A stretch of DNA of 64,000 nt from Brachybacterium sp. YJGR34 (GTDB lineage: Bacteria > Actinomycetota > Actinomycetes > Actinomycetales > Dermabacteraceae). The notes under the pieces were generated by a model that was not told the DNA's origin, did not search any database, and worked only from the letters and a program-made list of their open reading frames with translations. A program made the translations under genes and the position numbers. The DNA lies in the NCBI RefSeq assembly GCF_003347015.1, contig NZ_PNFB01000016.1:31502-95501 (forward strand). Direction: 5' to 3'. Positions 16,055 to 25,220 of this stretch are shown piece by piece. Numbering within the stretch: position 1 is the stretch's first letter; every line of letters begins with the position of its first letter.

Positions 16055-16981
16055 TCAGCCGAGGTCCCGCAGGCGCGAGGTGAGCCCGTTCGGGATCTCG
16101 ACGAGATGGACGGGATCCTTCTCGACGGGATCGAGCGTCGCCAGCAGCGGGGCGGCGTGCGGATCGGTGGGATGGTTGTCGAGGTCCAGGTGGGTGACCC
16201 CGAGGTCGCACAGGCCCTCGAGCGCGGCGGCGAGGCACAGGGCCACATCGAGGCGCGCCGTGGGTTCCGAGGCGTCCACTGCTTCCACGCACGCCTCGCG
16301 CACGGGGCCGACGGGCTCGTCGTAGACGTCCAGCAGCGCGGTGATCCGTCCTTCCCGCAGTGTCGCCCAGGACAGCTCCAGAACGCTGTTCTCCACGATA
16401 CTCGCCCCCACCTCCGAGACCAGGACGTCGCGGGAGGCCGTCGGCGACCAGCTGGCGTGCTGCCAGTGGTACCGGTCGGCGAGGGCATCCGCCACGTCGG
16501 CGCGCGGCAGCTCGCCGAGGCGGACCAGCTGGACGTCCCCGTCGGCGGCCTCGCACACCGCCGCGCACCAGCGCTCCGTGCGCTCCGCGGCGGCGTGGAC
16601 GGAGAGCAACGGGACCGGCAGGTAGGTCACCGCTCCGAGGGAACGCAGGAAGAGGTCCCGCTCGCTGCCCGGCGCCACCTTCGAGGACAACGGATTATTG
16701 CTGTATCTGCCGAGTTCGCGGAGAAGCGCTGTTCCGTGGCCTTGGCGACGATGGGCCGGATCGATCTCGAGCTCCACCAGATCGCGCCGCGGATGCACCG
16801 TGCTCGCACCGATCCGGCCCACGCCGATGACGCGCCAGGTCCCGTCGCCGCCTTCCTCGATCTCCAGCACGAGGGCGCGGAAGCCCTCCCGCCAGCCGTC
16901 GGGCTTCAGCCAGGCGAAGCGGTGGCCGTCACGGGCGACGTCCTCCGCGGTCGCGGGGCGGGACCGGCGCGGGCAGCTCAC
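16055..16981 (-). CDS. GNAT-family N-acetyltransferase
   Basis: Protein of 308 aa starting at GTG 16981, which overlaps the alcohol dehydrogenase stop (GTGA). The N-terminal half is a GNAT domain with LVLEIEEGGDGTWRVIGVGR and the acetyl-CoA loop DPAHRRQGHGTALLRELGRY. The C-terminal half looks like a second, degenerate GNAT-like domain, ending LCDLGVTHLDLDNHPTDPHA, in which the acetyl-CoA loop is not recognisable. The target is unknown. Translational coupling to the dehydrogenase suggests they are made together. Confidence 0.82.
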   Translation of the reverse strand: MSCPRRSRPATAEDVARDGHRFAWLKPDGWREGFRALVLEIEEGGDGTWRVIGVGRIGASTVHPRRDLVELEIDPAHRRQGHGTALLRELGRYSNNPLSSKVAPGSERDLFLRSLGAVTYLPVPLLSVHAAAERTERWCAAVCEAADGDVQLVRLGELPRADVADALADRYHWQHASWSPTASRDVLVSEVGASIVENSVLELSWATLREGRITALLDVYDEPVGPVREACVEAVDASEPTARLDVALCLAAALEGLCDLGVTHLDLDNHPTDPHAAPLLATLDPVEKDPVHLVEIPNGLTSRLRDLG

Positions 16982-18054
16982 GCCACCGCCGCGTCCTCGA
17001 AGCTCGCGATGTCGATGACGACGCGGAAGGCCACGTCGCCGGCCACCACGCGGTCGTAGGCCGCATCGACCCCGTCGACCCCGATCGTCTCGACCGTCGC
17101 GGCCAGGCCGTGCTCGGCGCAGAAGTCCAGCATCTCCTGGGTCTCGGCGATGGAGCCGATGTTGGAGCCGGCGAGGACCTTGTTGTCCCCGATGAGCGAG
17201 CCGAACCCGAGCGACTGCGGCTCCGGCGGCAGCCCCACCACCGCCATCACGCCGCGCGGCGCCAGCAGCGAGAGGTAGCCGTCCAGCGGGAGGTTCGCGC
17301 TGACGGTGTTGAGGATGAGGTCGAACTCCCCGCGATGTGCGGCGAAGAAGCCCTCCTCCGTCGTGGCCAGCACGCGGTGCGCCCCGAGCTCGAGCGCCTG
17401 GTCCCGCTTCCTCAGCGTGCGGGTCAGCACGGTGACCTCGGCGCCCATGGCGGCGGCGATCTGCACGCCCATGTGGCCGAGGCCGCCCAGACCCACGACG
17501 GCCACGCGCTTGGCGCGCCCCTCGACCTGCTCGCCGGCGCCCCAGCGGGCCAGCGGCGAGTAGGTGGTGATGCCCGCGCACAGCAGCGGCGCGGCCTCCT
17601 CGAAGCCGATCGCCTCGGGGATGCGCAGCACGAAGTCCTGGTCGACCACGACCTTCTGGGCGTAGCCGCCCTGCGTGATGGTGCCGTCGACGTCGGTCGC
17701 GTTGTAGGTGCCGACATTGCCCTCCCGGCAGGACTGCTCGTACCCGGCGAGACACTGGGCGCAGCGGCCGCAGGAGTTCACCATGCACCCCACACCCACG
17801 CGGTCGCCGACGCTCCACCGCGTCACCTCGGACCCGACGGCGGAGACCACGCCCGCGATCTCGTGGCCGACGGTGAGCGGGAAGTGCGCCTCACCCCACT
17901 CGTTGCGGATCGTGTGGATGTCGCTGTGGCAGATCCCGGCGGCGACGATGTCGATGACGACGTCTCCCGGCCGGGGGTCTCGACGCTCGATGGTCGTCAC
18001 TTCGAACGGCTGGTCGGCGCCCGTCTTCTGCAGGGCCTTGACCGTGATCGACAT
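16978..18054 (-). CDS. Zinc-dependent NAD(P) alcohol dehydrogenase (CAD/YahK type)
   Basis: Medium-chain dehydrogenase of 358 aa reducing aldehydes or oxidising alcohols. Catalytic zinc ligands are Cys42 in GICHSDIH and His64/Glu65 in VGHEIAG; the structural zinc site is C95, C98, C101 and C109 in SCGRCAQCLAGYEQSC. The dinucleotide loop VAVVGLGGLGHMGVQ follows. The IRNEWGEAHFPLTVGHE segment is typical of the cinnamyl-alcohol-dehydrogenase group, which prefers NADPH. The physiological substrate is unknown. A GNAT gene is coupled downstream. Confidence 0.93.
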   Translation of the reverse strand: MSITVKALQKTGADQPFEVTTIERRDPRPGDVVIDIVAAGICHSDIHTIRNEWGEAHFPLTVGHEIAGVVSAVGSEVTRWSVGDRVGVGCMVNSCGRCAQCLAGYEQSCREGNVGTYNATDVDGTITQGGYAQKVVVDQDFVLRIPEAIGFEEAAPLLCAGITTYSPLARWGAGEQVEGRAKRVAVVGLGGLGHMGVQIAAAMGAEVTVLTRTLRKRDQALELGAHRVLATTEEGFFAAHRGEFDLILNTVSANLPLDGYLSLLAPRGVMAVVGLPPEPQSLGFGSLIGDNKVLAGSNIGSIAETQEMLDFCAEHGLAATVETIGVDGVDAAYDRVVAGDVAFRVVIDIASFEDAAVA

Positions 18055-18090
18055 GGGGATCCTCCTCGTGGCTGGATGGCGCGCACCAGC

Positions 18091-19080
18091 CTACGGCGCG
18101 GCGTCGAAGTGATCGAACCCGTGGCCGGGGATCGGGGAGCCGTCCAGGACCACCGCGGGGAAGGCGGCGTCGACTACCCGACCGATGGGTCGGAACCCCG
18201 CCGGGACGGCGCCGACGGGGAAGGTGGCGAGCATCGCGTGTTCCTCGCCCCCGTGCAGCACCCAGGTCCAGGGATCGATCGTGAGCTCCTCCCCGAGTGC
18301 TGCGAGGGATCGCACGTCCGGGGTGAGGGCCTCGCGATCCAGGTCCAGCGCGACACCGGAGGCGCGGGCCAGGCGCTCCCCGTCCCGCACCAGGCCGTCG
18401 GAGAGATCCATCATGGCGCTCGCACCGCGGCCGACGGTCCACCCCAGGGAGAGGTCCGGCGCCGGGGCGTCGTGCCAGGCGACGAGGTCCGCGAAGGAAT
18501 CGGCCCCCAGCACCGCGCCGTCCTCGACCCGGATCAGACCGGACAGGACCAGCGCGAGGCCCGCCGCCGAGCGGCCCAGGCGCGGCGCGCCGATCGCGAG
18601 CACCTGCCCGGGCCGCGCACCGGAGCGGAGCACGGGCGGGCATTCCCCCTCGAGGGCGCCGAGGGCGGTGACCGTGAGGCTCAGCCGCTCCGCGCGGCCC
18701 AGGTCCCCGCCCACCACGCGGGCGCCGTCGGCTTCGGCACGCTCGGCCAGGCCCGCCGTGATCTCCTCGAAGACGGAGCTCGGCGTGGAGGCGGGCGCCG
18801 AGAGCGAGGAGACCAGCGCGACCGGCCGGGCGCCCATCGCCGCGACATCGGCGAGGTTCTGCACCGCCGCCTTGCGGCCGATCCACCGCGGCGCCGTGGT
18901 CCCCGGCAGGAAGTCGTGACCCTCCACGAGCGTGTCGGTGGTCACGACCACCCGCGGCGAGGGCAGGCGGACCACGGCGGCATCGTCCCCGGGCCCCACC
19001 TCGACGCGGTCATCGGTGGACAGCAGCGGGAGCATCCGGGCCAGCAGCTCGCTCTCCCCGCGGGGCATCTGGGCACTCAT
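18091..19080 (-). CDS. thiL: Thiamine-monophosphate kinase
   Basis: Final step of thiamine diphosphate synthesis, phosphorylating thiamine monophosphate. The 329-aa protein has the N-terminal PGDDAAVV with metal-binding aspartates, TTDTLVEGHDF, RWIGRKAAVQNLADVAAMG, the mid GGDLGRAERLSLTV, and MMDLSDGLVRDGERLA; the C-terminal part shows LHGGEEHAML. The ATG has no ribosome-binding site but a TACCGT -10 box 6 nt upstream. It is divergent from the DUF3515-like lipoprotein. Confidence 0.96.
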   Translation of the reverse strand: MSAQMPRGESELLARMLPLLSTDDRVEVGPGDDAAVVRLPSPRVVVTTDTLVEGHDFLPGTTAPRWIGRKAAVQNLADVAAMGARPVALVSSLSAPASTPSSVFEEITAGLAERAEADGARVVGGDLGRAERLSLTVTALGALEGECPPVLRSGARPGQVLAIGAPRLGRSAAGLALVLSGLIRVEDGAVLGADSFADLVAWHDAPAPDLSLGWTVGRGASAMMDLSDGLVRDGERLARASGVALDLDREALTPDVRSLAALGEELTIDPWTWVLHGGEEHAMLATFPVGAVPAGFRPIGRVVDAAFPAVVLDGSPIPGHGFDHFDAAP

Positions 19081-19086
19081 GCTCCC

Positions 19087-19096
19087 ACGGTAGTCT
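19087..19096. promoter_or_regulatory. Overlapping divergent leaderless -10 boxes of thiL and the DUF3515 gene
   Basis: The minus-strand box TACCGT (19087-19092) and plus-strand box TAGTCT (19091-19096) overlap by two bases. Each ends exactly 6 nt before its own start codon (ATG 19080 and GTG 19103). Only one polymerase could bind at a time. Confidence 0.6.
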
Positions 19097-19102
19097 CGAC
19101 GG

Positions 19103-19606
19103 GTGCTCCGCTCCCGCTCCCTCGCCCTGGCCGCCGGCGGCGCTCTCGCCGCGGGCCTCGTGCTGACCTCGTGCGCCGCCGTCCAGGTCCCTCCGGGCCC
19201 CGAGGCCCAGGACCCGCTGTGCGCGGACATCGTGCTGGGCGCACCGGAGCAGGTGCTCGGGATGGAGAAGGTGGAGACCTCGAGCCAGGGCACCGTGGCC
19301 TGGGGCCACGGGGAGGACACGGTGGTGATGCGCTGCGGCGTCACCCCGCCCGGTCCCACCACCGACCAGTGCACGACCCTCGCCGACGGCAACGGCACGG
19401 AGGTGGACTGGATCGTGCGCGAGCTGGAGGACGGGGTCTTCCTCTACACCACCTACGGCCGGGAGCCCGCGATCGACGTCACGGTGCCGCTCTCCGCGGC
19501 GCCCGATCAGCCCTCGGCCGCCGCTCTCGACCTCACGCAGGTCATCACCCGCACCATCGAGGCGACCGACCGCTGCGTGGGTCCCGGGGACACCGCGGCG
19601 CCGTGA
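19103..19606 (+). CDS. DUF3515-like lipoprotein
   Basis: Exported lipoprotein of unknown function, 167 aa, from GTG 19103. It has a basic N-terminus, a hydrophobic stretch rich in Ala/Leu and a lipobox LTSC (Cys24). The mature part shows PEAQDPLCADIVLGAPEQVLG, a conserved TVAWGHGEDTVVMRCGV and a final cysteine in EATDRCVG, matching DUF3515 proteins that sit next to ddl and thiL in actinobacteria. Four cysteines in the mature part may form disulfides. The neighbourhood with ddl suggests a cell-envelope role, not proven. Confidence 0.8.
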   Translation: MLRSRSLALAAGGALAAGLVLTSCAAVQVPPGPEAQDPLCADIVLGAPEQVLGMEKVETSSQGTVAWGHGEDTVVMRCGVTPPGPTTDQCTTLADGNGTEVDWIVRELEDGVFLYTTYGREPAIDVTVPLSAAPDQPSAAALDLTQVITRTIEATDRCVGPGDTAAP

Positions 19607-19624
19607 CCCCGGCGCCCGGCCCTC

Positions 19625-20740
19625 TCAGCGGGAGCCGAGGCGGCGGGAGCGGGCCTGCTCGATGAGATCCGTGATGAGATCGGCGTAACTGAGCCCCATG
19701 GCCTCCCACAGCACCGGATACATCGAGTACGGGGTGAAGCCGGGCATGGTGTTGACCTCGTTGATCAGCACGCGATGGTCCTCGGTGACGAACATGTCCA
19801 CCCGCCCCAGCCCCTCGAGGCCGAGGGCCGTGAAGGCACGGGCGGCGGTCTCGCGGACCTCCTCGAGGTCGCGGTCGGGCAGCGCGGCGGGCACCTGGAT
19901 CTGCACCGTGCCCTTGCCGAAGTACTTCGCCTCGTAGTCGTAGAAGTCGAGGTCGTCGCCGACGGCGACCTCGCCGGGGAGGGTGGTGCGCGGTTCGGCG
20001 CCGTCGCGGCCCTGGAGCACGCCGCACTCGATCTCGCGCCCGGTCACGCCCTCCTCGATGAGCACCTTGGGATCCTCGGCGAAGGCCTCCTTCAGCGCGA
20101 GGTCCAGCTGTGAGGGGTCCGTGACGCGGCTGACCCCGAGGCTCGAGCCGGCGCGGGCGGGCTTGACGAACCAGGGCAGCGGGTGGTGCGCCTGCAGGTG
20201 CTCGAGGACCTGGCGGGACCCGGCGGCCCAGCGGTCCTCGTGGACCACGATGCCCGGCGCGCACTCCAGGCCGTGGGCGCGCAGCACGAGCTTGGAGGCG
20301 GCCTTGTCCATGGCCGCGGCGGAGGCGAGCACACCGCTGCCCACGTAGGGGATGTCCAGCATCTCGAGCATGCCCTGGACGGTGCCGTCCTCCCCGTAGG
20401 CGCCGTGCAGCAGCGGCCAGACCACGTCCACCTCCGCGAGCGGCCGGACCACCCCGTCCACGACGGTGCGCAGCACGGCCCGCTCCCCCGGGCGGTGCCG
20501 GGACTCGGGCAGCAGCACCTCGGCGCCGCGGGGGTCGATCTCCGGGGCACGGCCGTCGACCATGGTCCAGTCCGAGGCGTCGTCGGAGACGTGGATCCAG
20601 CGCCCCTCGCGGGAGATGCCGATCGCGATCACGTCGAAGCGGCGGCGGTCGATCGCGGCCAGGATGCCGCCGGCGGTCACGCAGGAGATGCCGTGCTCGC
20701 CGCTGCGGCCGCCGAACAGGAGGGCGATGGTCGTTCTCAT
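19625..20740 (-). CDS. ddl: D-alanine--D-alanine ligase
   Basis: ATP-grasp ligase making the D-Ala-D-Ala dipeptide for peptidoglycan. The 371-aa protein begins TIALLFGGRSGEHGISCVTA, has HGAYGEDGTVQGMLEMLDIPYVG split by the VGSG loop, the ATP-grasp WFVKPARAGSSLGVSRV, and the terminal INEVNTMPGFTPYSMYP with metal-binding Glu/Asn. It follows gpsA on the same strand (10-base gap), the usual actinobacterial order gpsA-ddl. Confidence 0.97.
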   Translation of the reverse strand: MRTTIALLFGGRSGEHGISCVTAGGILAAIDRRRFDVIAIGISREGRWIHVSDDASDWTMVDGRAPEIDPRGAEVLLPESRHRPGERAVLRTVVDGVVRPLAEVDVVWPLLHGAYGEDGTVQGMLEMLDIPYVGSGVLASAAAMDKAASKLVLRAHGLECAPGIVVHEDRWAAGSRQVLEHLQAHHPLPWFVKPARAGSSLGVSRVTDPSQLDLALKEAFAEDPKVLIEEGVTGREIECGVLQGRDGAEPRTTLPGEVAVGDDLDFYDYEAKYFGKGTVQIQVPAALPDRDLEEVRETAARAFTALGLEGLGRVDMFVTEDHRVLINEVNTMPGFTPYSMYPVLWEAMGLSYADLITDLIEQARSRRLGSR

Positions 20741-20750
20741 ACCGAAGAGC

Positions 20751-21743
20751 TTATTGCTCGGGACGGACCGAGCGTGACAGCAGGGCCGCGGTGACCTCGT
20801 CGATCCGTGCGCCGTGGTCGACGACGGCGACCACCGCGCGGGCGATCGGCACGTCCACGCCGATCCGCGCGGCGAGATCCGTCACGGCGCGGGCGGTCGC
20901 GACGCCCTCGGCGGTCTGACCCACCTCGGCGGCGGCCGCCTCCACGTCCAGCCCGCGCCCGAGGGCGAGGCCCAGGCGGTGGTTGCGGCTGAGCGGCGAG
21001 GAGCAGGTGGCCACCAGGTCGCCCATCCCGGCGAGTCCCGCGAAGGTCTCGCGCCGCCCGCCGAGGGCGACGCCGAGGCGGGTGATCTCCGCGAGGCCGC
21101 GGGTGATGAGGGAGGCGGTGGTGTTGTGCCCGTGCCCCAGACCCACCGCGGCGCCCACGGCGATCGCGATGACGTTCTTCACGGCGCCGGCGATCTCCAC
21201 GCCCAGCACGTCGGTGGAGGTGTAGGCGCGCAGGTACGGCGCCTCGCACCAGGTGGCGAGGACGTCCGCCAGCTCCTGGGAGGGGGCGGCCACGACGCTC
21301 CCGCACGGCCGGCGCTGCAGGATCTCGCCGGAGAGGTTGGGGCCGGAGAGCACGCCCACGCGCTCGGGGTCCGCTCCCCCGGCCTCCACCAGCACCTCGC
21401 TGATCCGTGCGTCGGTGCCGCGCTCGAGCCCCTTGGCCAGGGACAGCACGGGCACCGGAGGCAGGGCGGGCCAGGTCTGCAGGGTCGCGCGCAGCGACTG
21501 CGCGGGGACGGCGACGACGATCCCGTCGGCCCCCTCGAGCGCCTCTCCGAGCTGCGAGGTGGCGCCGACGGTGGCGGGCAGCTCGTGCTCGCCGAGGTAG
21601 CGGCGGTTGCGGTGCTCCTCGCGGATCTCGCGGGCCACCTCCTCGCGCCGAGCCCAGAGCATCGTCTCGCTGCCGCCGTCGGCGAGCACCTGCGCGACGG
21701 TGGTGCCCCAGCTGCCGGCGCCGAGGACGGCCAGGCGGGTCAT
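20751..21743 (-). CDS. gpsA: Glycerol-3-phosphate dehydrogenase [NAD(P)+]
   Basis: Makes sn-glycerol 3-phosphate from dihydroxyacetone phosphate for phospholipid synthesis. The 330-aa protein has the dinucleotide loop GAGSWGT (residues 8-14), the catalytic region LSLAKGLERGTD with its lysine, LSGPNLSGEI, and GVEIAGAVKNVIAIAVG with the second catalytic lysine. Its start overlaps the plsC stop by four bases, so acyltransferase and substrate supply are coupled. Confidence 0.97.
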   Translation of the reverse strand: MTRLAVLGAGSWGTTVAQVLADGGSETMLWARREEVAREIREEHRNRRYLGEHELPATVGATSQLGEALEGADGIVVAVPAQSLRATLQTWPALPPVPVLSLAKGLERGTDARISEVLVEAGGADPERVGVLSGPNLSGEILQRRPCGSVVAAPSQELADVLATWCEAPYLRAYTSTDVLGVEIAGAVKNVIAIAVGAAVGLGHGHNTTASLITRGLAEITRLGVALGGRRETFAGLAGMGDLVATCSSPLSRNHRLGLALGRGLDVEAAAAEVGQTAEGVATARAVTDLAARIGVDVPIARAVVAVVDHGARIDEVTAALLSRSVRPEQ

Positions 21744-22543
21744 GACTCCTGCTTCCAGGCCCGGTAGCCGGGCTGCGTCCTGCCGATCTCGGGGCGGTGC
21801 GCGTCCATGCTCCCATCATGCAGCACGGCGGGCGGCGTCTCGCCGCGCAGCCGGCCGAGCAGCTCCGCGATCCGCGCCATCAGCTCCTCGGTGACCCGCC
21901 GCACGGCCTGCTGGGAGGTCTCCCCCTCTCGGCGGGAGACCGTGAAGGGCTCGCCGACGAGCATCTGCACGCGCCGGCCGGGCCCGGGGTGCGGGACCGG
22001 GGAGCCGACGGGCCACAGCGCGCGCGAGCCCCAGCTCGCGATCGGCACCAGCGGGGCCCCGGTCTCCAGGGCCAGGCGCGCAGCGCCGTAGCGTCCCTGC
22101 ATCGGCCACAGGTGGCGATCGCGCGTGTAGGTGCCCTCGGGGAAGATCATGAGCAGCTCTCCCCGGCCCAGGGCGGCGCGGGCGTCGCCGAGGGCGTCCC
22201 CGCTGCGGGAGGTGCCGCGGCGCACGGGGATCTGCCGGGACTGACGCAGCAGCGTCCCCAGCACCGGGACGCGGAACAGCGACTCCTTGGCGAGGAAGCG
22301 GGGCGCGATGCCGGAGGCCTGCAGCAGGTGCCCGTAGCCGAGAGGGTCGAAGGCGCTGAGATGGTTGCCGCAGGCGATCGCCGGCCCGGTGGCCGGGAGG
22401 TTCTCGACGCCCTGCCAGCGCGGCCGCGCGAGCAGGGACAGCAGGGGGCGCAGCGGGATCTGCGCGAGGTCGATGACCGCCCCGGCGCGACGCGGGGCCG
22501 GGCGGGCCCGGCCCACGTCCCAGCTGCGCAGGACGCCCTTCAC
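21740..22543 (-). CDS. plsC: 1-acyl-sn-glycerol-3-phosphate acyltransferase-like protein
   Basis: Acyltransferase of phospholipid synthesis, 267 aa. The HX4D catalytic motif is NHLSAFD (His61, Asp66), and the substrate-binding motif FPEGTYTRDRHLWPMQ follows near residue 135; a PIASWGSRALWP block corresponds to motif IV. One hydrophobic stretch near the N-terminus anchors it. It overlaps both neighbours by four bases, forming a plsC-gpsA unit upstream of ddl. The exact step (PlsC versus another acyl acceptor) is inferred from gpsA linkage. Confidence 0.9.
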   Translation of the reverse strand: MKGVLRSWDVGRARPAPRRAGAVIDLAQIPLRPLLSLLARPRWQGVENLPATGPAIACGNHLSAFDPLGYGHLLQASGIAPRFLAKESLFRVPVLGTLLRQSRQIPVRRGTSRSGDALGDARAALGRGELLMIFPEGTYTRDRHLWPMQGRYGAARLALETGAPLVPIASWGSRALWPVGSPVPHPGPGRRVQMLVGEPFTVSRREGETSQQAVRRVTEELMARIAELLGRLRGETPPAVLHDGSMDAHRPEIGRTQPGYRAWKQES

Positions 22544-23142
22544 CGGGACGTGGTGGAGGTGCCGCGGCCCAGCGCCCTGCGGGAGACCTGACCGGTGAGG
22601 GAGGCCGCCCGGGGGTTGCCGGCGAGGGCGCGGCGCTTGAGGGTCGTGGGCGCCCGACGGGCCAGGGTGTTCACCGCGGCGGCGTGCATCAGGCGGCGCG
22701 GGGCGAAGGCCAGGCGGCCGCGCACCGAGCGGTACTTCACGGCCGTGGTGACCTGGAGCAGCGATCCGCCGGGGAGCAGGGAGACGCCGATGCGGATCTG
22801 CAGCTTCTCGTCGTCGTCGATGATCAGCGCCTCGGAGCCGACCACCTCGTCCGCGAGGTACTCCTTCTCCGGCGGCGGGACCATGTCGAACAGGCGGATC
22901 GCCTCGTCCCGCAGGGCGCGGACGCCGCGGGAGGTCAGCGGGGTGTTCTCATGGGCGAAGATCGCATCGGCCCAGACCCGGGGATCCGATTCCTCGACCC
23001 CGCCGGTGGGCACGATGACCACGTCGCAGTAGTCGGGGATCGGGATGTCGCGCAGGGCGAGGGAGCTGGTGGCCGCGGCCACCGGTGCCTCCTCGTCGCG
23101 CTGCGCCTCCGGTGCGGCGCCCTGCTCGAGGTGCTCGCTCAT
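22540..23142 (-). CDS. DUF2867-like protein
   Basis: Protein of 200 aa of unknown function. ATG 23142 starts two bases after the murA stop codon. The N-terminal 35 residues are polar and probably disordered. The body has DPRVWADAIFAHENTPLTSRG, VRALRDEAIRLFDMVPPP and the beta strands of a small globular domain, ending LQVTTAVKYRSVRGRLAFAP, which resembles DUF2867 proteins. The last 35 residues are Arg/Ala-rich. It is coupled by overlap to plsC, so a role near the membrane is possible. Confidence 0.65.
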   Translation of the reverse strand: MSEHLEQGAAPEAQRDEEAPVAAATSSLALRDIPIPDYCDVVIVPTGGVEESDPRVWADAIFAHENTPLTSRGVRALRDEAIRLFDMVPPPEKEYLADEVVGSEALIIDDDEKLQIRIGVSLLPGGSLLQVTTAVKYRSVRGRLAFAPRRLMHAAAVNTLARRAPTTLKRRALAGNPRAASLTGQVSRRALGRGTSTTSR

Positions 23143-23144
23143 GC

Positions 23145-24461
23145 TCAGTCCTCCCAGAACTCGGCCCCGAGCGCCGCGAGCTTGTCGCGGAAGGACTCGT
23201 AGCCACGGTCGATGAGGTCGATGCCGCGGATCGTGGAGACCCCCTCGGCCCCGAGGGCCGCGATGAGGTAGGAGAATCCGCCGCGCAGGTCGGGCACCGT
23301 GATGTCCGCACCGTGCAGGGGCTTGGGCCCCGAGATGACGGCCGAATGGTTGTAGTTGCTGCGACCGAAGCGACAGCTGGAGCCCCCCAGGCACTCGCGG
23401 TAGACCTGGATGCGGGCGCCCATGTCGTTGAGGGCCCGGGTGAAGCCGAGACGGTTCTCGTAGACGGTCTCGTGGACGATCGAGATGCCGTCGGCCTGGG
23501 TGAGGGCGACCACCAGCGGCTGCTGCCAGTCGGTCATGAGACCGGGGTGCACGTCGGTCTCCACCGCGATCGAGCGCAGCGTGGTGCCGGGGTGGTAGAA
23601 GCGGATGCCCTCCTCGGTGATGTCGATCCCGCCGCCGATCTTGCGGAAGACGTTGAGGAAAGTGGACATCGGCTTCTGCTGGGCGCCGCGGAGGAACACC
23701 GAGCCCTTGGTCACGAGCGCGGCGCAGGCCCAGGAGCCGGCCTCGATGCGGTCCGGCAGCGCCCGGTGCTCGTAGCCGCCGAGGGTCTCGACGCCCTCGA
23801 TGGTGATGGTGCGGTCCGTCTGCACGGAGATGATCGCGCCCATCTTCTGCAGCACCGCGATGAGGTCCTCGATCTCGGGCTCCACCGCGGCGTTGGTCAG
23901 CTCGGTGACGCCCTGGGCGCGCACCGCCGTGAGCAGCACCTGCTCGGTGGCGCCCACGCTCGGGTACTCGAGATGGATCTTGGTGCCGCTCAGACCGTTC
24001 GGCGCGGTGATGTAGATGCCCATGTCGCGCTTGTCGACGACCGCACCGAAGCTGCGCAGCACGTCGAGGTGGTAGTTGATCGGCCGGTCCCCGATGCGGC
24101 AGCCGCCCAGATCCGGGATGATCGCCTCGCCGAGCCGGTGCAGCAGCGGGCCGCAGAAGAGGATCGGGATCCGCGAGCTGCCGGCATGGGCGTCGATGTC
24201 GGCCACGTGCGCGCGCTCGACGTTGGAGGGGTCCAGGCGCAGCACCCCGCCGGGGATGTCGTGCTCGATCTTGACCCCGTGGATCGACAGCAGGTTCGAG
24301 ACGATCCGCACGTCGGAGATGTCCGGGACGGAGGAGAGCACGCTGGGACCCTCCCCCAGCAGAGCGGCCACCATCGCCTTCGAGACGAGGTTCTTCGCTC
24401 CGCGGACGGTGATCTCACCGTCGAGGGGACGTCCCCCGCGCACATGGAATGTCGAGCTCAT
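23145..24461 (-). CDS. murA: UDP-N-acetylglucosamine 1-carboxyvinyltransferase
   Basis: First committed step of peptidoglycan synthesis, adding enolpyruvate from PEP. The 438-aa protein begins FHVRGGRPLDGEITVRGAKN, with the substrate-binding Lys-Asn pair. The mobile loop GGCRIGDRP holds Cys121, equivalent to the fosfomycin-target cysteine, so no natural Cys-to-Asp resistance change is seen. DLRGGFSYLIAALGAEG and RGYESFRDKLAALGA close the protein. A GGA-type ribosome-binding site precedes the ATG. Confidence 0.97.
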   Translation of the reverse strand: MSSTFHVRGGRPLDGEITVRGAKNLVSKAMVAALLGEGPSVLSSVPDISDVRIVSNLLSIHGVKIEHDIPGGVLRLDPSNVERAHVADIDAHAGSSRIPILFCGPLLHRLGEAIIPDLGGCRIGDRPINYHLDVLRSFGAVVDKRDMGIYITAPNGLSGTKIHLEYPSVGATEQVLLTAVRAQGVTELTNAAVEPEIEDLIAVLQKMGAIISVQTDRTITIEGVETLGGYEHRALPDRIEAGSWACAALVTKGSVFLRGAQQKPMSTFLNVFRKIGGGIDITEEGIRFYHPGTTLRSIAVETDVHPGLMTDWQQPLVVALTQADGISIVHETVYENRLGFTRALNDMGARIQVYRECLGGSSCRFGRSNYNHSAVISGPKPLHGADITVPDLRGGFSYLIAALGAEGVSTIRGIDLIDRGYESFRDKLAALGAEFWED

Positions 24462-24591
24462 GGTGTCCTTGCCTCGAGGGGAGGGTGCCGCCGGCGCCCG
24501 GTTCTGACCGGGTCACCATACCGGAGGCTCCTGCACCGGGCGATGAGCCCGCAGGTCCCGCGGCGGAGGGCCGCGGGCCTGCGGGGACGCC

Positions 24592-25206
24592 TCAGATCGA
24601 GTCGGCCGTGCGCGCCGGCAGCGTCTTCGGCATCCACGCCGGACGAGTGGCCTCGAAGGCGGTGATCTCCTCCTCGTGGCGCAGCGTCAGGCCGATGTCG
24701 TCCAGGCCCTCCATGAGGCGCCAGCGGGTGTACTCGTCGACGTCCATGCGGAAGGTCGCATCGGCCGCGTGCACCTGACGGTTCTCGAGGTCGACGGTCA
24801 CCTCCGCGCCGGGGCTCTCCTCGAGGATCTTCCACAGCTGCTCGATGTCGTCCTGGGCCAGGACGCCCGCGACCAGGCCCTGCTTGCCGGCGTTGCCGCG
24901 GAAGATCTCCGCGAAGCGGGTGGAGAGCACGGCCTTGAAGCCGTAGTCGCGCAGCGCCCAGACCGCGTGCTCGCGCGAGGAGCCGGTGCCGAAGTCCTCC
25001 CCGGCCACGAGCACGGTGCCCTGCGCGTAGGCCGGGCGGTTGAGGACGAAGTCGGGATCGTTGGTGCGCCAGGCGTTGAACAGACCGTCGTCGAAGCCCG
25101 TCTTGGTGACGCGCTTGAGGTAGACGGCGGGGATGATCTGGTCGGTGTCGACGTTGCTGCGCCGCAGGGGGACGCCGATGCCGGTGTGGGTGGTGAAGGC
25201 TTCCAT
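24592..25206 (-). CDS. leuD: 3-isopropylmalate dehydratase small subunit
   Basis: Small subunit of isopropylmalate isomerase in leucine synthesis, and also used by the citramalate route. The 204-aa protein has [18 protein letters not shown], the swivelling-domain core [21 protein letters not shown] and [11 protein letters not shown]. It lies 14 bases downstream of leuC in the same direction. Confidence 0.97.
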   Translation of the reverse strand: MEAFTTHTGIGVPLRRSNVDTDQIIPAVYLKRVTKTGFDDGLFNAWRTNDPDFVLNRPAYAQGTVLVAGEDFGTGSSREHAVWALRDYGFKAVLSTRFAEIFRGNAGKQGLVAGVLAQDDIEQLWKILEESPGAEVTVDLENRQVHAADATFRMDVDEYTRWRLMEGLDDIGLTLRHEEEITAFEATRPAWMPKTLPARTADSI

Positions 25207-25220
25207 CGGGATGCTCCTGA

